A stretch of DNA of 64,000 bases from Nymphaea colorata (Eukaryota > Streptophyta > Magnoliopsida > Nymphaeales > Nymphaeaceae): NCBI RefSeq assembly GCF_008831285.2, contig NC_045143.1, forward strand, positions 9,309,503 to 9,373,502, written 5' to 3'. The notes under the pieces are model-generated. The model was given only the letters and a program-made list of their open reading frames with translations, was not told where the DNA came from and did no database searches. Both the position numbers and the translations under genes were made by a program. Below, in pieces: positions 1 through 12,829 of the stretch; the first letter of the stretch is position 1; the number at the start of each line of letters is the position of its first letter.

Positions 1-986
1 AAACGATGTATCGGAGAGATTTGTGGGGAATTTTGGAGCCGTGGAACCTTTTCAACAAGGAGATAGATAGCTGGAGGGCTATTATTCAATTTTAGTAAGA
101 AAGACGTGAGAATTCTTTCGTGGTGGCAGCATATCTCGATCGGGAAAATGTACAAGCTCAATATGAATAGCTTTGTGAAGCTCTATGATCTTACCTTTCT
201 AATATTCAACAACGTGTTTCATCGTATTATGTCAAATTCATGGAGCTCGTATAGCGTGAAATCTAATTGAAAAGGGGTTCTTTTCATGGTAGAAACACCG
301 CTTGCAGAAAGTCCATTTCAAGCTAAAGATCATCATTCTAGTTAGTTATATATGCTATTACTGGTCTCGCCTCTTTCAGTTACATTTTTTGTCCCTTTTG
401 TGTTGATATGCTGATCCAAAGGGTAGACTTATCACTGCCTAGTGGTCACACAGAGCTCGTGCTAATATTCATATAATCTCTGTGAGAATCTTGTTGCAGT
501 GCCTTTGTTTTGGTCTTATGCTAATTTCTCCTCTTTCCTGGAAATAACCCCAGGAACATCCAACTAAGCAAGGACTCTGCCTTGCAAAAGGTTAGAACGA
601 CGTTTGAACTCATGAGCTACTAGCCAGGCCTTCGTCTGTGTCCGACTGTCCGTCCTTGTATGGTCTCTGATTTATTAGTCATTTGCCTGCGTCTACCTGA
701 GGCATCCTGCTCCTTTTCACAGAAGCATCTCTCTCGCTTATATGAATTTGCAGTTTTCATGAAAGAGTGATATTGACATGTCCTGTGATATATGCCTTAA
801 TAAAGTTGGGCCTTTTCCATTGACTAAGAAAAACAACTTATGCACAGAAAGCAACCAAAGTAGATTTCATTAGTTTCAGGAATGTTGTAAGCAACGGGCA
901 TCTCATTTGACACCCACGAAGAACTTTTGGCAGGCGCTACAATATTGTGGGCTAAGGAACTGGTCTTTGAGAGCCAAAGTTGTCAA

Positions 987-989
<3 letters not shown>

Positions 990-1048
<59 letters not shown>
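990..1048. repeat. Compound (GT)n(GA)n microsatellite
   Basis: About 14 GT units run directly into about 14 GA units. The short open frames that cross it on both strands are artefacts of the repeat. Confidence 0.95.
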
Positions 1049-1051
<3 letters not shown>

Positions 1052-4000
1052 ATGTATGTCTCGACAATATAGTTTACAGTTGGCAGTATCTGGCAGATCT
1101 ACCTCCAGGTGATTAATGTGCACTCTAGAAAGATAGACGGCCAACCGGCACACCCCAAACTTTAAACCACTTGTTTCCAAACGAAACAAAACTTCAGGGC
1201 TTTAATTTCTATATGACGGTGAAAATATGTGGGTATTTTGAGACGTCAATTTGAGTTGCTGCCCAAGTATGAAAAAACAGTTGGGTACAGAAGATTCCCT
1301 ATTTCTTCAGCTGCATGATTCTCGTTGGAGTGGTTTCAAGCGTTGATTCTTTATCTTTATGTGCATCATTGATATTGGAGTTGTTTCTTTTTGCGTCATT
1401 CCTTCTCAAAGGAAAGCAGTTGCTTTAAGCAACTTACTGGTTTCACCATTACACACGATCAATTTTGTAGCCTTCCGACGGCCAGCAGCATTTTATATAT
1501 CAGCATCCTCTTACTTTTTGTTGTTTTCTCTCTTCGAAGGCCCTAAAACAGGACATCCCGTGATAATTTTTTGACTTTTGTTCTCAATAGACAGACTGTA
1601 ATTTGCTTCTCTGCCCATTTTTTCCGTCTTCCCTTTCCCTTTTCTCATTTTATTCTCTTTGGTGAATGTATAGGAAAATTTTCCTTTCTCTTCTTCTTTT
1701 CTTTTGTTTCTTTCGGGAGAACAACAAAGGAAAAGCTCAGTGAAGTCAAAAAGAGGGCACAGAAAAACCAACCGCAGTGAGAAGTCACCATCGCAAACAG
1801 ACAAAGGCCAACTTGAATTCAGACATCCGCATGCGATGTATATAGAACGTTCATTTATTTATCTTTTCAAATTGTTTCTAATGCTTTCAGTTAGACAAGA
1901 GGAATTGACCATGCATTACCGCTGCTCTAGAATGGTAGGCAGCCAAGGATCTGCCGCTCTGCAGAGTCAAGAGAAGCTGTACATTTCTGTTTCTTTCTTT
2001 CGAAAATCGGAGGGGAAAAAACACTCAATCCTGAGTCACAGAATTTCCTTTTTGTTTCTTTCTCTTCCTTGGCTTTTCAACAGGCACTCCCTCCTTTAAT
2101 AAGAGCACCGTTATCTCGATATCGCACGAATTCTTCAACGAATCTTTAATAAAGTTGTTTTGTCTTGTGTAAGAAGAACCTGTATTTCGAACCGTGAATT
2201 CGGCTGCCAATTTGTCTGGTTTAGCCACTTGGGGAGCCTTGAATTTAATGGTATGAGATGTGCTTCATGGTGACTCATTTACTGCACCGATCGTAGATTC
2301 AAATATTATGAATTTATTTGAGAAAACAAATTATAGAACAAAAGAATAAGGAAAAACTTTATTTCATCTGTGTTTCTTTGTCGATGTTTTCGGACTCTTA
2401 ACTTTGGAAATTCATTGGGATCACTCCAAATTGACAGACGAAAGTAGTGAACAAATGATGTCAAACGTGATTCCAAAAAAGATAATCTTCCCTTCTTTTA
2501 AGGTGTTAGTTTGCTATAAACAAGGTAATGGAAGTAGCAACCATCGTCACTATTCTTGGGGCCCATAACCGATAGTGGTATGTATAGTACTGCCGTAAAA
2601 TAATTGTAGAGAGAGAGAGAGACATTTATTAAGAGTTATTTCAAAATTTTGTTGACTTACAGGTAACTGACAAATGCATCTCCGCTTTATTTATATTAAG
2701 AAATCCATGCACTACATCATCCCTAGAGCAATGGAAATTAGTCCTTGACGTTGAACTTATCTGAATACTTTCAATGAAATCTTAAAGCCAACGAAAAGAA
2801 TGAACTAAAAGATCATAAGCTTATTTTGCTGGGTAAACCGTTTACGTAAAGCTACTAACCATGGATAAAGTAACAAAAGTTTAAATTTGTTTTAAAGCTA
2901 TGGTTAAATTAACAAAAGGATCAATTTGCCAATCACAATAAGTTAAGACTGAAGTATTGATTGACCATAAATCAAGGACAAAGTAAAAAAAAAACGATTT
3001 TTTAAATTAGTTGTGCAGTCGATGGCAAGAATCCGCCGATCAAATTGCATCGATGTTCTCAACAAGGATGTCTACGTTGATGGTGATATGATTAATTACT
3101 CATCCTTGCTCCTTCTTAAGCATCCTAAATGTTTGACGTCATGGAGTGAACAAAATAAGAGCAAGACATCCATTAAGTTGAAGGTCACATATTTATCATT
3201 TGCAGTTCAAAAAAATATATCCAATCCAACCACCTTTACTACACCCCTCAAAACTGACTAGAGGGCATGTGAGAACCTCATGCAAGATAAAGATTTTATG
3301 CTTTTGAAAATGACTTTGTGGTACTTGTTTGTTTTCCCTTTAAAAAAAAAAACCCTTCATTTTGAAAACATTTTCTTTTTAAAAACATAAATATAACCTC
3401 ATCCCAAGAAAATAAGAGTTTTCAGCCCCCAAAAGTCAAAATAAATTATAAGGTAGTTGGCATTAAGACATCACTAATCTTAAATTATTGTTAAATTAAT
3501 ACCACAAGGGGCTCACCACAAAAAAAAGTTTCTAAACATTGTTGTTTTCAGCCATTAATGTTTGTTAAATTCGATACATATCGGCCTGTATATCGTGAAA
3601 CGTGATGTCACACGGCCCCTTTCCTTATGCAGACTCGATGACACATAATTGAATTTGAGGCATATATGCAGTCATGTGTTCCAAACACTGACTTTCTGTC
3701 CAAGCATTAAGAAAAAGAAGTTCAGTTTATATTTGTTAGTATACTTTTACAAATTTAAGTTCATGATTAGCTCAAACAAGCAAACTTGGGGCATGTTGAG
3801 AGCATGTTTCCAGTTTGAAACCTGTAGGGGGTTATGCTTTTGTACCATAAAGAGGGTGGGTTTTACCTGCAAGTTGAAGCACGCATAAATGATCGCAATT
3901 GTCCCTAAGAGGAAGGGAAATGATGGGGCTTTGGCTCTCGCCTAGGCGGTGAGATAACCCTCTCGCTCACCTGAAATTCATGGTTAACTTTTGGAGTAGA

Positions 4001-4332
4001 AAATGATCACTAATTTTATTGCTTTCATTTTTGGAAAGTTGGGTACCCTTGATGTGATCTACATGATTTTTCTTTTTTTTCTTTTTTCCAAATTTTTTTC
4101 TATAAGAGGATGTTTAATGCCTCTGGAAAAAGTTTATGGATTTTTTACTCAGGAAAAAAGTTTCTAGAATGGAGTGGAAGAGAAATGTTTTCCACCCATT
4201 TCACTTCATCTTATGTTTGATGGCCCATAAACTATTTATAGAAAAAATTTCAATTGTTTGATAAGCAATTTTTCTTGGATAGACATCCAACAAACCACCA
4301 AGCAATTCCATTCCAAAGTGCCAAAACAACGC

Positions 4333-4335
<3 letters not shown>

Positions 4336-4382
<47 letters not shown>
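4336..4382. repeat. (CT)n microsatellite
   Basis: An uninterrupted run of about 23 CT units. It creates Ser-Leu and Arg-Glu repeat frames that are not genes. Confidence 0.95.
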
Positions 4383-4383
<1 letters not shown>

Positions 4384-5580
4384 GGTACCACAATTGGTCG
4401 GGTTGGGTGGTATGTTATTATCAATTCGATTCTTGAAAAGTGTTATCCTTATCGTATTGAGGAGTAGTGTTGATCTTAATACTATGGGTGCCCTTATAAG
4501 GCTAAGTTAACCGTCCCTCACCCCCAACTCTCTTTTCTCTCTCTCTCTCTGACGGTCACAGCAAATTTGCCATTGTGCAATACACTGTTTAGTGTTGAAA
4601 CATAAGAAAGGGTAGAAATCTCTGTAGATACTTTTTGTTTAGGTGCATGCTGAATATATTTTTTGAGTTCATCAAAGAAACATACTATATACCTAATTTG
4701 GATTTCTCAAACATATGCCCAATCAACAGTGAAAAGCAACAAAGTAGCTGAATTCCTCAACATCGAGCAGAACTGAAATTTTATATCAGCAAGAACATTT
4801 TCATGCAATATCTGAATATGTTTAAAGCAAACAAAATGTATACAGCCACCGAAACTACTCCAAACCATGTATTTGTTTACACTGGTTTGAGAGAAATGGA
4901 ACTCAGACAAGCCTTGAAGACACTGCCGAATGTCAACTCGTTCACACTCACACCTACTGTCATCATTTCCTTGATGTCTCAGAGGGCGTTTACACTTTAC
5001 ATTGTTGTTCTGCATGCTACAGTTACAAACTGATTGGGGCATATTCATAGAACAGTTACAAACTATTTTCATAACCAAACAGCCTCTAACAAAACCTAAT
5101 TTCACGGTTAGTTTTGGGATTGTGCAATCACATGTAAAATATGAACGAGGAGTGAGAGAGTTTAGGAGATGTCGACTAAAGTAATCTTTGGGCACATTCA
5201 TGGAATAGTTACAAACTGTTTTTATTGCTAAAGGTGTTTGACATCTATAATACACTGTTACCATCCCATGAATTTGCTCCCACAAAAAAAATAGGCAGTA
5301 TTTCATGAATCTATTCTATTGTTTTTAGTGGAGATTCTTGGTACACTAATAATCTATTACTATTGCCATACGGTCTCTTTAAAGTGCACCTCATACATGC
5401 TGCCAGAAAGGGGTTGAAAGTTCCTTTTCCAGCAACTGATACATGCCGCTAGTCGCTAGAAAGGAGGTTGAAGTGCTGCTTTCCTGCAACTTATACATGC
5501 TTCCAGAGAATTGTGGTCCGAAAGCCCCTTTATAGTCACAAACAAGGGTAATAGATGCCAACTCGCGGAGAGAAAGATTC

Positions 5581-5657
<77 letters not shown>
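5581..5657. repeat. Compound (GT)n(TA)n microsatellite
   Basis: About nine GT units followed by more than 25 AT units. The pure AT tract suggests high length variability. Confidence 0.95.
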
Positions 5658-5662
<5 letters not shown>

Positions 5663-7527
5663 CCTCTGGCCATCTGAAACTATGTCTAATCACTGCTATC
5701 CGATGCAATGTATTGGGTGGATGTGATTAAATATATTGAGTGTCCCACTGAGACTCTCTATTAAGATTAAGATTTAGTGTGAAAAATATCTGTTCTTAGA
5801 TGGGGATTGGTTTTGAATGATTCAAATCTTAACATGATCATTTTCATTTTCTTTTCTCTTTGGGGGGTTCAATTTATGGCTATTCATTCCTTTGGCTTGC
5901 CTATGGTGAATAAGAAAATTGGTTCCCTGATGATACAAAAGGGAGAGATGTGCATGAAGTCAATCCAAATTGGAGGAGAAGGAAATTTCACGCAAATGGA
6001 GAGAAGCGGCCAAACATGTCAGTTTCTTCGAGTTTCAACATTCTCTCTATTATTGCATCATCTCAAAGTGCAGCTGGTGATAGATGGGATGGCATACCAA
6101 CAACCCTAATTCTTTATTTAGGAACCAATTATTGATGTATTTTTTCCTTTTTCTCTTGCCCCCTTTCAGGGGATTCTAATTAATTTGGTTCCTTTCTCAG
6201 TTGACTGCTTGTAGCTAGTGGTGTCATACTGACAAGAAAATAGAAGATGTTGTTGTTGGTGGCAAAGGCATGAAGTAGTAGTAGCAGTAGTAGCATTAGC
6301 ACCTCTTAACAATATGCACTTTAAAAAGAAGAGGACACCAGTAGACTTCTTCTAGAACTGGTACTTTTTTATTGCTAGTACTAGTGATATCAGAATTTGA
6401 ATCAGGCTGAATGGGCATGAACTGGTTTACTCTAAAAATTCTTTTTCTGATGACCACTCATGAATAAGATGATCTTCGGTTGAGCACGAGGTTAATAACC
6501 CACCTCCTAAAAAAGACCCGAAGACGCCTCCATTCCTCCTACCTTCTGGCCTTGGGTGGCGTTCGGACCTGGGTGGGGTAACTTGAATGCCGTGATCCTA
6601 CTTTTTACGGTTCAAGAAAATAGTGCCCATGAGAATGGAATTTGAGGCATGAATGCAGTGAACTTGGAAGGAACTAGTTCAATTGTTTTCTTTCATGACA
6701 TCTTTTTGTTTTGAGTGCAATTATTTGAGTTTCATCATTGAGATGTAACACACTGAACTCGATCTTTTCTTTTCTTTTCCTTTTCTGAAACTTTAGTTGA
6801 AGATTTCTATAATGTGATCCAGGCTTAGAAGTAGGGATGGAAAAAAAACTTGAATTTCAAGCAAAGGCCACTTTAAGTCATTCTAGCTCTCAGATCATCA
6901 ACTCAGACCGATTTTTTTTATCCTTTTTAAAACCGATTCACTCTAATAACTGGTTCACACAAATGTTTGTTCAAATTGAAAGTAACTCTCTCTTTGTCTC
7001 TCACACATAAAGGAAAGAATATGCCCCTTTTTCTAAATAGATAATGGCGGACCAGACATGCGAGTTGGCCTCAAGGGGTTTCAGACATAGGACAGTGGCT
7101 CCACTAAGCACAATAGTGGGGGGAGAATATGAATCAATTTCACTTTAAGACAAGCTGTTTGGTTGGCTTTCATGTAGGACAGCAACTTGGCGGCCAAATC
7201 ATTTCCATTGCCCCACCACATAACAATCAATTAGGTATGATGCATTTGGGTCACTCAGCCAACAGCCAAATTTCTTTTGACAGTAGTACTCTTGTTGAAG
7301 AAGAAACACCATATGCCAACATTGATCTTCAACAGTTGGGCATGAAGATGCATGAGGGGGGCAATGGGCCCCAAACGTGGAAGAAGGTCTCGGCATTTGT
7401 CATTGTCTAAAAACTGCCACCATGTTGGAAGAAGGTTGGTAGATGCTATAGAAGAAGCTCACAATTAGCTCAAGAGTTATGAAAGAGTACGGGGCTCATA
7501 GTTAGCTCAATAGTTATGAAAGTGCAT

Positions 7528-7630
7528 GGGGCTGTTTGGCAGAAGTAACAGTGTGTATCGATGAATCTACCTTAAATTTTGAGGCAAATACATGCAATAG
7601 TAATGTACTGTTACTGTTGCCAACAACCCC
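7528..7630. mobile_element. 103-bp inverted-repeat element (MITE-like)
   Basis: The left end reads GGGGCTGTTTGGCA and the right end, reverse-complemented, reads GGGGTTGTTGGCAAC, giving imperfect terminal inverted repeats. Inside are a GTAACAGT-type motif near each end and a core reading ATGAATCTACCTTAAA. The same core recurs at 8108-8272, 9533-9737, 9960-10085 and 25006-25168, so this is one member of a local dispersed family. It is too small to encode anything. I see no clean target-site duplication here. Confidence 0.6.
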
Positions 7631-8107
7631 AATATGTTACACTATTTATATTATTTCTAGAGGACATTCATTAAGACAAATGTCAAAATAATCTATCTAA
7701 CAGATTGAGGAGAAAAAAGGAGAAGAAAAATGGGTAAGTTACATCAAAAATTTCGACGTAATTAATTTGGATGATCGTGTGAATCCAGATTTGATAAGTT
7801 GGTTTTTGTAGAGTAGGTGCGTTGCTTTTGATAACCGGAAATGCAGCCACAGTCCCCTTGGCCATAATATTTCATGAAAACTTGGACTTGTTTTTTCCAG
7901 TCCAGGTCAGCTATTAACGTGATGCCTACCTCCAAATTAATCAGCATGCGCCCAGTTGCTCAAAGCATTTTGGAGTCAAGGCCCAACCAAAGTTAGGCAT
8001 TGCCTGACTTTATGTGACTGGGCTCGGCCGAAAGTCAGAGTGGATGGGCTGTCTCAAAGCCAAATAAGACGTTTTCTTGCCAAGCATCAGTATTAGTAGG
8101 GTCTTAA

Positions 8108-8272
8108 GGGTCTGTTTCGTAACAATAACATGTTGTAACTATCTCGTGAATCTGTCTCAAAGATTAATGTAGATTTATAGGTCACCATGTTACCATAGTC
8201 CATGAATCTATCTTAATCTTTAGGGTAGATTTGTAAGACAAGAATAACTTGGTACTGTTACCAAACATGCTC
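8108..8272. mobile_element. 165-bp inverted-repeat element flanked by TAA (Tourist-like)
   Basis: The left end is GGGTCTGTTTCGTAACA and the right end, reverse-complemented, is GAGCATGTTTGGTAACA. A TAA trinucleotide lies immediately outside both ends (8105-8107 and 8273-8275), which fits the TWA target duplication known for PIF/Harbinger and Tourist elements. The interior holds two copies of the family palindrome around ATGAATCTGTCTCAAAGATT. Non-coding. Confidence 0.65.
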
Positions 8273-8536
8273 TAAAGGACTTGCCTGGAACCATTCCAAA
8301 GAAAGAAAAAAGTTGTTTCCCTAGCATTTTCAGTTGGCCTGGTGGCCGGCATCTATCTTTCAATTTGTAGTCCTCTTCTAAATCAAGTCTAGCCGCACCA
8401 GTTCAATTTTGGAACACAAAGTTGTTGAAAACCTAGCCAACTTACCCTTCAAAAGCACACCATAGGGTTTTACTGAAGCTCTAAAGAGGGTTCATGCCCA
8501 AATCTTCTCTTTAAATACCCATTATATTTTGCTTAT

Positions 8537-8540
<4 letters not shown>

Positions 8541-8586
<46 letters not shown>
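8541..8586. repeat. (CT)n microsatellite
   Basis: About 23 uninterrupted CT units. Confidence 0.95.
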
Positions 8587-8588
<2 letters not shown>

Positions 8589-9054
8589 GTTTAATGACAA
8601 TGTACTTTGAAGTAAATGGAGACAGTGAGGCATCTTTTCCTTTACTTTATCAATTTCAAAATAAATTATTATGCAGCAGTAAAAGAAGTCTTAGGGCACG
8701 TTTAGGTGGCACCCTTAAATAAAATGGCTTTTAAGGCATGCTTGGGTGATGATCCAACTTGAGTGTGTGAAAAATCCAATTTCAACAGAACGACATTTTC
8801 AAAAGAGGATGAATATAGCCTTCATTTTTCATCCTCTATTGTCTGCATGCAAATAACATAGTTTTTGTCTTTGCCATCAAAAAAGACAAACCAGGTCCCA
8901 AAACCAGTTAATCTAAGGAGGACAACTCTTACACAGAAAATATTACTGGGGTAATCAAACAGGATCTTTGACAAGTAAAGGTGACTCGATGTGAGTTTTC
9001 CTGGTTACAATATCTTGTGTGTTGTGTATAGAAACATGCCTAGAGATGCTGAAC

Positions 9055-9480
9055 ATGGAACACTTGTGGGAGAGAGGATATCTCACTGTGTCGCCTGTCT
9101 TTCACAGAGAGACCAACTATAAACGATGACACAAAGAAATGCAGAACAAGGAGGTAACGAGGTTCGGTTCAATCAGAACCTACATCCTCAGGAGGAAGGG
9201 ACTGGAAAGTTTTATTAAGGTGGAAGATGATGCACAAAGTTCTAGTCATTGTCCTTTATAATGGTTATATTGTAATGAGTAAGGAAAGTAAGAGCTGTTA
9301 CAGATTTGCTCCATCTATCTTTTATCTTCTGTGACACAGCTACCTGTATCTTTATCCTCAGGTATTACAGTACTCCTTTCCCACCTCCATCAATCTTAAT
9401 CTTGATATTAACTCCACCACATGATGTTCTTTCCTAAAACTATTCTTACATTCACTATGCCAAAATTAAATGTCAAAACA
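9055..9480. mobile_element. Possible LTR-retrotransposon LTR fragment
   Basis: The stretch around 9120-9260 (aacgaggttcggttcaatc, then 'cctacatcctcagg') resembles the phrase found in many plant Copia LTRs, where 'acgaggttcgg' precedes 'cctacatcctcg'. I see neither a second LTR nor clear LTR ends, so this would be a solo LTR or a fragment. The call rests on phrase similarity only. Confidence 0.3.
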
Positions 9481-9532
9481 CTGCCCACCTCATTCATGGG
9501 CGAACATGGACGTTCTTGTATTTGGACTGGGG

Positions 9533-9737
9533 GTCGTTTGACAGTTGAAACACTCTAATATTCAAATGAATTTGCTCCAATCTTTGAGGTAGATTCTTGA
9601 AAAACTCACAGAGCATTCCAACTGCCAAACAATCTTTGAGGTAGATTTATGAAACACTCACAGAGTGTTTCAACTGCCAAACGATCTTTGTGGTAGATTT
9701 ATAAAACACTCCCAGAGTGTTTCAACCGCCAAACTAC
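9533..9737. mobile_element. Inverted-repeat element with an internal 52-bp tandem repeat
   Basis: The left end reads GTCGTTTGACAGTTGAAAC and the right end, reverse-complemented, reads GTAGTTTGGCGGTTGAAAC, so about 23 bp of terminal inverted repeat is well preserved. Between them a module beginning ATCTTTGAGGTAGATT starts at 9580, 9632 and 9684, an exact 52-bp spacing. The element therefore appears to have grown by tandem duplication of its own half. Non-coding. Confidence 0.65.
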
Positions 9738-12700
9738 ATCCAGACTCAAATAAGAAAGGTAACATAACCCAAACCATACATGGGAAGAATAATTTCATTT
9801 GGATTAGTTCAGATGTCTAACAAAACTCATACTCCAAACCCCACAAATATTTAAAAAAGGAGTAAGCAATTAAACCGAGTATCGAGTACTTTGCTTTATA
9901 AAAATACAGTGCAGCTCAAAGGCCCTGCAGGCTCATTTGCCTATTGAATGTTAACATACCGCTCTATGAACCTGTCTCAGGAATTAAGCTGGATTCATAA
10001 AACACTAGAACTAGGATCCTATGAACCTGCCTCAAAAATTGTATAAGGTTCATGAAACAATATCTTAACTCAACGACCTTGCATGCAGTACTTAATGATT
10101 CTGTCACACATTACTTCACTATTAATGGTAGGGAAGAGATCATGTATATACTTCTTAATCCAACGTTCTACCAGTGCTAAGTCCTAAGAGCTTCTTGTTT
10201 GACCTCAGTGACACTATAAACAGTATATTTTTTGTGTATCAATATTCTATGCAAATGGATCGGACCCGGTTGCATTAAAATCCAGTTCGGTGGGCCTGGT
10301 TGCATATCTGTTTGATTTCTTACAAATAAATGTATGAAAGTTTTCACCGTTAAGTTCACTATGCCAATCTCTGAGGCTCACCTTCTTCTTCTTCCTTAAT
10401 CGTTTTAAAAAATAAGAAATAAAGGGAAAAAAATTAGTCACATGATAATGAACCTACAACACCTAAGATGCGCCTCCATCGTGTTTATCTTAAAGTTCCT
10501 AGCATTACTAAAGATGCCAAATTAATAATGACTCAATAAATGAGATCTATGATCGTGATCAATAATTTTTTACTTAGGCTAATTAATTATAAGTTTATCA
10601 TAGGCCACATCCAATAGCTACGCTGGTAAAATTGCACTACATTCACTAGTGTTGAGCCTGAAACCTTTCTAGGCGCCTATCTTCCAGCTTGCATTGCAAA
10701 TAATAAACAATAAACGCCATATTTCTTTAAGATATTTCCATGGACATGAATAATGTGACTTCTAGATGCTTCTAGAACATATTGTTTCATGTGGGATTGG
10801 ACTGTCAGAGAAGAACAATTTTTTTAGTTTAGATTCGGCCGCCGTGAGAGTCCAATAAAGCAAGGCCAGATACATGGTACATGGATAATTAAGCCGTTCT
10901 TGGGCCATAAAATATATGCGAAAATGATGAAGACAAATGAATATCCAATCGATCATCTAAGAGTTTTGTGTTTGAGGACGTGAGAACAGCTGATCACTCT
11001 TGTGGACACATGAGTTCAAGAAATTTTACAGAAACATGGATATTGGATTACTTTTCTTTCGCATATTTTGTTTTAGAAAGTTTGTCCTTTAAGATAGTTG
11101 ACAAAAAGAAAGATCTCGGAAACAAAAACTATAAGCAGTGTCAGTACCTGCCCCTTAAGTTATGATGACAACAGAATTGATTCAAATCGGATGTAATCTT
11201 AACCATATTTAATTGGCTGTTTCCAATATTTATGTATTCGAATTCGGATTCAAATGCGAATGAGCAAAAGTATGTACCATATTTAACCGAATCCAATTTT
11301 TAAATCCATGTTTGAAACTGAATCCAGCTTTTTAAATCAAACATAATTTTGATCTGATCTGAAATCACAATCTGAATCCAATTTAAAATTCACCAAGGAA
11401 TCCGAATCTGATTTTAAGCCGAATTTGAACCGCGCTACTGCATGTTAAGAATTGACTTTCAAATGTATGGACACTGGATATACGATATTTATTTAAAACT
11501 AAATCTGAACCCAATCTGCATCCAAATTCAATAGGATATTTATTTAAATTCAAATCTGATTTCATATCGTTTCATAAATGATCTAAGTCCAATCTGATTT
11601 TTTAATTGGATATTATTTTTCCTTGCATCTGAATTTTTTAAACGGTTCGGTCGGATGGTGGATCCAAATTGGAATGTGGAGAAATGAAAAAGCAATAACA
11701 ATTACTTCACACATAGATTTATACACATACATGCGATAATTCAGTTCTGTAAGATGCCGGATCTTGCTGGATTGTTAACATCTAAAAGATTGTCACTAGA
11801 AAAAATAGTCACTACATTGGCATTAGCAACAATTTTATGGTTTTTTTGGTATAACTCTTAAATTTTACCCTCGAGCAACTATTCGCTATTCGAAAACATT
11901 GACTGGTCCCATATATGTATGTGTAGAAATAAAATTATGCAGCTTTTTTCATATGTATCTCTACGTTTCAATAAGTTTCACTTGGTCGGCTTTAGGCATT
12001 TACTGAAAAGAAATATCAAAAACAGCGAGGGGTTCATGGTAGTCGTTGTCAAAATATAATTGGATGGTGTTTCCTAGTTGAGGTGCGTTCTGTTTGCATC
12101 AATTAAGAACAACAGGTTTAGGACAAGAATACATTCAACGCTGCTATTTCTTCTTGGAGTTTAATGCTCTTCCATCACGTCGTTTCATAATAAATTCATC
12201 ATTTTAGACTCCAACAAGCTGTGATTGTAAGTGTTTGATTCTTATCTCATTTGTAAATGCAAACATTGTAATTGAAGATTTAGTATTTGTTAATATCGCA
12301 CTTATCAACTTGATCGATATCCTAGGCCGAAGTCCCTCCCCCTTTTCCCATGCTTATGGGGCTAAGGAACAAGACACCTGTCCACTAAAGTGTTGCACAT
12401 CTATTGTTTGCAGTCAAGTACCCATAAGGATTAAACTGATGACTGGACTTTCACCGGCCAGCTAGATAAACTATTTTTAGTATAAGTATCCCTATTTCGT
12501 GGCTTGATAGTCAGGTTGATGCATTTGAGCAATAACAAATTTTCCAACCTAGTCAAATCATGTCAAACTGGCTGTTGTGTCTGCTTGCTCCTGGTCTCAT
12601 TTCCTCCTACCTTTCGTAACAAGAAGGTGATAGCTGGGGTGGAATGCTCAGTTATTCAGCATCTTTCTGGTGCAAGTTTCTCTTACATGGTTTCAATTTT

Positions 12701-12829
12701 ATTTGAGCGTGGTTTAGATCATTTGGGCATGAACCTCGCACAAGGTATAGCACCATTTAATGAAGAGCGATGCCTATGGATCTTTTTATATGTCCACATT
12801 GGAGGATGCTATATATGTTCGCTCAGTTC
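9738..12829. other. No gene recognised; degenerate repeats
   Basis: A further partial member of the small inverted-repeat family lies at about 9960-10085 (paired ATGAACCTGYCTCA motifs). Between about 11170 and 11680 the sequence is dominated by variants of AATCCGAATC and AAATCTGA on both strands, a pattern typical of old dispersed plant repeats. The 3' part, to about 12830, contains no reading frame I can assign; it may include the eroded 5' part of the Copia element that follows. Confidence 0.45.

Larger units (their letters stand above)
1..7527. other. No gene recognised; AT-rich DNA with microsatellites
   Basis: I see no coding exon chain here. Open frames are short, carry no recognisable motif and several run through dinucleotide repeats. 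A canonical AATAAA lies at about 798-803, so the first 800 bases could be the 3' end of a plus-strand transcript starting outside the window, but I could not identify a protein in them. Microsatellites are listed separately. Around 5030-5240 there are phrases resembling the small inverted-repeat family described at 7528-10085. The rest looks like ordinary non-coding plant DNA. Confidence 0.5.

Noticed and set aside
4707-5306. 199-codon minus-strand frame
   Set aside because: Composition and Cys-rich stretches look random; no domain seen, and part of it resembles the dispersed inverted-repeat family.
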